Source: Parietaria judaica (taxonomy: Eukaryota > Streptophyta > Magnoliopsida > Rosales > Urticaceae). From it: a DNA stretch of 64,000 nt. The notes beneath the pieces were generated by a model. It had not been told where the DNA came from, made no database searches, and saw only the letters and a program-made list of their open reading frames with translations. The position numbers and the translations under genes are program-made. Within the stretch, counting starts at the first letter, position 1, and the number at the start of each line of letters is the position of its first letter. Below, piece by piece: positions 59,646 through 64,000 of this stretch. The stretch lies in NCBI GenBank assembly GCA_954871525.1, contig OX940869.1, forward strand, positions 26,254,001-26,318,000. The letters are read 5' to 3'.

Positions 59646-61081
59646 GTTTTGATAAAACCATTCAACGGTAGATAACAACATCGGACCAACTACCAAGAAT
59701 ATTTCTTACCAATTTTTTTTTCATGAAAAATGTTTTTATTTCTTCTTTTTGATATTGATATATGATATGAGCAATTTATATATCGACAAGAGTTGGATTG
59801 CCGTTTTGATCCAAACTAAGTGATTTGGATAACTTAAAAGCTTGATTAGCCTCTTTCGCGTGTTTGAGGTTGGTTTAGCGATCGATTTTCGTTATATAAC
59901 AAGACGACCGTGATATAACGGTAAATTGAAATGTCTTAAACTTTGTTACTTAATGGCTAGATGACGAAAAAACAATACCAAGCATGAAAATTGTGAGTTT
60001 GAAAAGCAAAACCCGAAAAACGAATCGAACACAATAAACAAAGGGTATTTTGCAAAGAGTTTTAATTGTAGTGTGTCGAATGGGGCGAGGTTGTTGTCAA
60101 ATTATTAGTGGAGGGGAAGATACAAATAATTAATTCGCAGTCGATTAACGCTCAGCGATAAATTGCAATCAATTCAAAACATAATAAATTGAATTTAATT
60201 TTAGTAAATTCATACGTAAAAAAAAAAAAATCTATTTCATTTTAGGCAACATTTCAAAGTTAGGATAAATCATGATAATTGCAAAGTGCGTTCATATTGA
60301 GTGCTCGACGTTTCGATTCATTCGCCACTAATTCAATTTTAATTTAACAATAGTTTTTTTTTTCTTTTCAATCTTCCACATTAATTGAAGTTGAGATATC
60401 ATTCTTGACAACGCTTGACTCTATTAACAAAGTTCGGTTTGTATATGATAGGTAGATATAATCCTTTAAAGTTTTCATTGTGGAAATATATTTTCTTTAC
60501 TGGTGATCAATAGTCACTAGGTCCTTAAAGCTTAAACTATTTGACCGTCCATACACATATTAGTTCCCATTATTATGTATGTTCATGTTTGGGACAGATC
60601 TCGATAACCGCATAGATCATTTTTCTCGAGTGTTTAACTTTTTTACTCACTCGACGTTAACTTCATTTTAGTTTTAGTGTTTTTTTTTTAAATCTCCAAC
60701 ATCTTTAAATAGAATCTGCAACTACTATATTACTTCAAAAATTAAAAGAATGTAAATATACAATAGTACTTCTAAAATTAATATTGTTTGGAAGAGATAA
60801 TATTATTTTAAGGAGATTTAAATTATTAATTAACTAACATATTATTATTTATTAATTCAAACATTGTTACAGAGTTTTTTAATAAACATTTTGATTAAAT
60901 GAATTCAATTAATCATATTTTAAACCGATATTATTTATGAATTTAAAGATGATACTATGATTTTTGTAGCGTAAAGAATAGATTATGTTATCTAAGACTT
61001 CATAAATATTTTTCACATATATTGAGAAAACCATACGAAAATCTTAGATGCAACTAGAGAAGTTAGAGAGGACCTCTTGAC
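59343..61081. other. 5' flank of the 2H gene and intergenic DNA
   Basis: 59343-59600 is probable 5' UTR/promoter of the 2H gene (minus strand): a GA repeat at 59516-59533 and an (AT)n run at 59619-59645. Beyond that no gene is recognisable up to MITE M. Confidence 0.5.
59619..59645. repeat. (AT)n microsatellite in the 2H gene upstream region
   Basis: Uninterrupted AT run of about 27 bases, 277 bases upstream of the ATG; it could double as a TATA element. Confidence 0.9.
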
Positions 61082-61641
61082 TAGGAGTGAAACCGGTCTG
61101 GATACCCGGATTTTTTTGTGATATCTGGAATACGGATCCGGAATCCAAGTTATGCAAAATAAAGAATCGGATTTGAATTTTAATATTAGGTCACCCACAA
61201 ATCCGGGATTTAATTTTCAAAATCTTTTTTTAATACCCAGATCTGAATTTCAAACCGGATCCAGATTTTACCCAAAACCGAATTGTTAAAATTTGAAAAT
61301 TAAATTTAAAAAGTACAAGATTTAAAAAATATTTTAAACTGAATATCTCGGTGAAGAAAATACTAAAAAAAAAAACAAATACTTAGAATCTTTTTAACAT
61401 TTATGTAGGAAGGAATTAAAAAAAAAAAACTACTTTACTTCTATAATCTGGGTTTCAAAACCAACTTCTAAGTACCTGATTTTTATATAACGAAAACTCA
61501 GTATTCGTTTTCGAATTTAATCTAGATACGGGTAAACAAGTATGAAATCTAGTTTTTAACTTGGATCTTCTTTTTTTTTTTTATAATCCGAATGCGGTCC
61601 AGTGCCAGGTGCACCAATTTCCGAGTATTATTCTCACCCTA
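61082..61641. mobile_element. Old hAT MITE M (TAGGGGTG family), 560 bp
   Basis: Ends TAGGAGTGAAA and TTCTCACCCTA; the left end has CCGGTCTGGATACCCGG and CGGATCCGG words like MITE A. No target duplication remains and the right half is decayed. Confidence 0.6.
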
Positions 61642-61698
61642 ACCGAGAACTATATTTAATAAATAGAAATAAAAATAAATATATGCAACACTATAACC

Positions 61699-62180
61699 AA
61701 GGTTCAACTTACCGAATTTGCCGATAAATCGCTTGCCGTTATCGACGGATTAATCGATAACTTACAGGATTATCGACGGAAAACTAATAATATTGTAGCT
61801 TACCTATTACCGATCGTTTCGATGATTTTCGACGGATTATTGACACTTATCGAGGATTATCGATGAAAAATCACTAAAATATTTTTAAGAATATATTTAT
61901 TAAGTTTATAATGTTGATAAAACATTTAAAATGCCGAAAATAAAATCATTTCATACTTAAACATAGGTAAATAAAATATAGTCTCACTCTCACATATGTA
62001 AATAAAATCATCGAAAAGTGCAAATTTCTTGAAAAATACATATTTTTGTTATTTTTTAAGATGTTTGCCGATTTTCGGCAAAAATCATGGAAAAGTACTG
62101 GCATGGCCGTCTTACCGATAACTACCGGCAAGACGGATTATCGAAGATTATCGAAGATAATCGTGGAAAAGTTGAACCTT
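61699..62180 (-). mobile_element. CGATAATC-rich nonautonomous element, copy 2 (482 bp)
   Basis: Ends AAGGTTCAAC and GTTGAACCTT form a perfect 10-bp inverted repeat. The body is the reverse complement of copy 1 at 4171-4945 with an internal deletion. Many GATTATCG/CGATAATC words. No target duplication that I trust. Confidence 0.75.
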
Positions 62181-62342
62181 ATACTGTCCTAAAATATCAT
62201 CATATTATTTTATCAAAATATCATCATATTGAATATTTTTTTTATAGCTTCTCACTTTGTAGAATGTCTACGTCACGCCTTTGATTTTATATTTTTCGTC
62301 CTACGTGGCCCTTTCATCATTTTTTTAGCAAAATCTTTTTTA

Positions 62343-62798
62343 GGTTAATGACGTGAAAAATACCTAAAGTTTGGTACAAAAAACTCCTCGTGTACTCAAA
62401 GTTTAAAAGTGGTGGCAAAAATACCCAAAGTCGCATTTGGGGAGTTGACCACTCCATTCTCGTAACGCCGTTAACTCTGGCCACGTGAACAAACGTGAGT
62501 TGCTGACATAACAACTTTTGCCACATGGACGAGCCCACATCAGCCTCGTTTACGACAAAACAACGAATTAAACTCCTAATTAATACTATTTAATATAACT
62601 AATTGAACCCCTAATGATTACACTTAACAAAACAGATTTGTCCACGTGACCAGAGTTAACGGGTAAATTAATGGCGTTACGAGAATAGAGTGGTCAACTC
62701 CCCAAATGCGACTTTGGGTATTTTTGCCACCACTTTTAAACTTTAGGTACACAAAGGATTCTTTGACCACACTTTAGATATTTTTGCCGTCATTAACT
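62343..62798. mobile_element. MULE-type MITE I, about 456 bp
   Basis: Ends GGTTAATGACGTGAAAAATA and ATTTTTGCCGTCATTAACT; inverted arms about 150 bp with TTTGGGGAGTTGACCACTC. Related to H by terminal wording (TTAATGACGGCAAAAATACC). The flanks are T-rich and the duplication (TCTTTTTTA versus a T run) is not reliable. Confidence 0.75.
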
Positions 62799-63502
62799 TT
62801 TTTTTTTTTTTTTGCACCTATAAGATCTTATACTCAAACTCATGTTTAACTTACTAGAACTTTAATTTAATAAAATCTTAGCTCACAAGTCAGTAAAAAA
62901 ATAAAATAAAATAAAATAAGCCCTATATTTTTGCATTTGTATAAATTTGGCCTATTTTTTTGTATTTGTATACCTATTACGCCGATAGTACACTTTCTAT
63001 TTTAATCCTCATGTAGCCCATGATTTTATAATTTTATCTTTATATGGTTCTCAACTTTAAATTATTATATCTCTATTTAACTTTTTCAGATGCACTTAGT
63101 TACTTGACACAAAAACTACATAAACTACATTGACAAAAAAAATTGACGGATTACATATAGACAAAAATGCATAATTAAAAGTCTGATCTAGTCATTATTT
63201 TTAAAATAAGAGGCCATATAAAAGATATAAAATTAGATGCTTTTAATACATCTGTCCTACAAAAATATAACAATTAATAAATTTATTAATACCTTGTCCA
63301 AAAACTTGACCAAGCACTTCATTGACCACTAATTCAGATAATATAATTCTCTTCTCTTCTTTGCCTTGTAAGGAGTTTCCTTTCCACTCAGTGAATTTAG
63401 TTGATAATCAGATAGAACAAGTCACTCACTTAGTGTTGGTTTCTTTTAATTTACACAAAAAATAAACGATAAAGCTAATTCCTTATTCCTTAGTAACTTC
63501 AA
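62799..63502. other. Intergenic, no gene seen
   Basis: AT-rich DNA between MITE I and the truncated MULE end. Confidence 0.5.
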
Positions 63503-64000
63503 GGGATAATAACGGCAAATATATTCAATTATAGTCGAAGTATTTAAGTTCCTTTTGGATCGGAAGAGTGTTTTCGTTTATTTAGTAAAATAGTAGCTCC
63601 GTCTAATCTTATTAGAAAAGTTAATGAATCATTCACTTTAAAAATGACATGCGAAATGTGTCACTTACACATAATTTAATTTTAGTTTTCATCATTGTTA
63701 TTTATTTTAATAATTTAATTATTTGGATCCCCTCTTTATTACATCCTAAATATCTTTTTTGACAGAACTGATTTAAATTAAAGTGCTTTTTAATATAAAA
63801 AGAATCTATATATCCATAAAAGAGCTCTATATATAACTTAAAAACTTTTACCGCTATTATCTTATAATCCATTGAAATAATCATTTTTTTTTCTAAAAAA
63901 TGAGCTGTAATAACTTGCTCCGATCGTCATAACATGCAAATTACAACAATCAAGTGACACATAATCGATATTCAAGGAATAAAAGTTCCGTTTGCTGAAA
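63503..64000. mobile_element. MULE D-family left end, continuing past or truncated by the window edge
   Basis: GGGATAATAACGGCAAATATA at 63503 is the D-family terminus. The following sequence diverges and no inverted right end is found before 64000, so it is either truncated or a larger copy running out of the window. Confidence 0.5.

Overview
The window is nuclear DNA of a flowering plant, most likely a eudicot. The genes have spliced introns and plant-specific families (a SUO-type BAH/TFIIS-N protein, a TRICHOME BIREFRINGENCE-LIKE protein, a plant 2H phosphoesterase). The rest is AT-rich and packed with Copia, L1-type, hAT and Mutator-like (MULE) sequence. The species cannot be named from the sequence. 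I see no rRNA, convincing tRNA, CRISPR or prokaryotic feature.

Three host genes are intact. (1) 29570-35180 (+): SUO-like nuclear regulator, three coding exons, 1576 aa. (2) 51184-53417 (+): TBL/PMR5-type polysaccharide O-acetyltransferase, three exons, 396 aa. (3) 58788-59342 (-): single-exon 2H phosphoesterase, 184 aa, very GC-rich. They look functionally unrelated and are separated by transposon clusters.

Layout: 1-2011 is the 5' part of a Copia element on the minus strand (LTR, primer site, gag, protease), cut by the window edge. 2012-12260 is mostly AT-rich intergenic DNA with relics. 12261-28430 holds hAT elements, two Pack-type elements with captured gene pieces, a 2.5 kb MULE interrupted by a hAT element, and a cluster of L1 RNase H ends. 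28430-35900 is the SUO locus. 37964-43077 holds a MULE MITE, a deleted TTF-type hAT element split by a solo LTR, and a hAT MITE. 43187-48901 is a complete, very young Copia element with 129-bp LTRs, itself inside a foldback MITE. 49268-51033 has two MULEs side by side, ending nine bases before the TATA box of the TBL gene. 53524-55969 is a foldback MULE inside another. 56034-62180 has hAT relics, a degenerate ~245-bp tandem repeat and the 2H gene. 62343-64000 has two more MULE-type ends.

The most striking content is the transposon stratigraphy. At least twelve elements have terminal inverted repeats with readable target duplications: 9 bp for the MULEs, 8 bp for the hATs, 5 bp for the LTR elements. 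Several are nested, one preserves its own empty insertion site in the other arm of the host element, and one (53982-55463) is an almost complete palindrome carrying a minisatellite in each arm.
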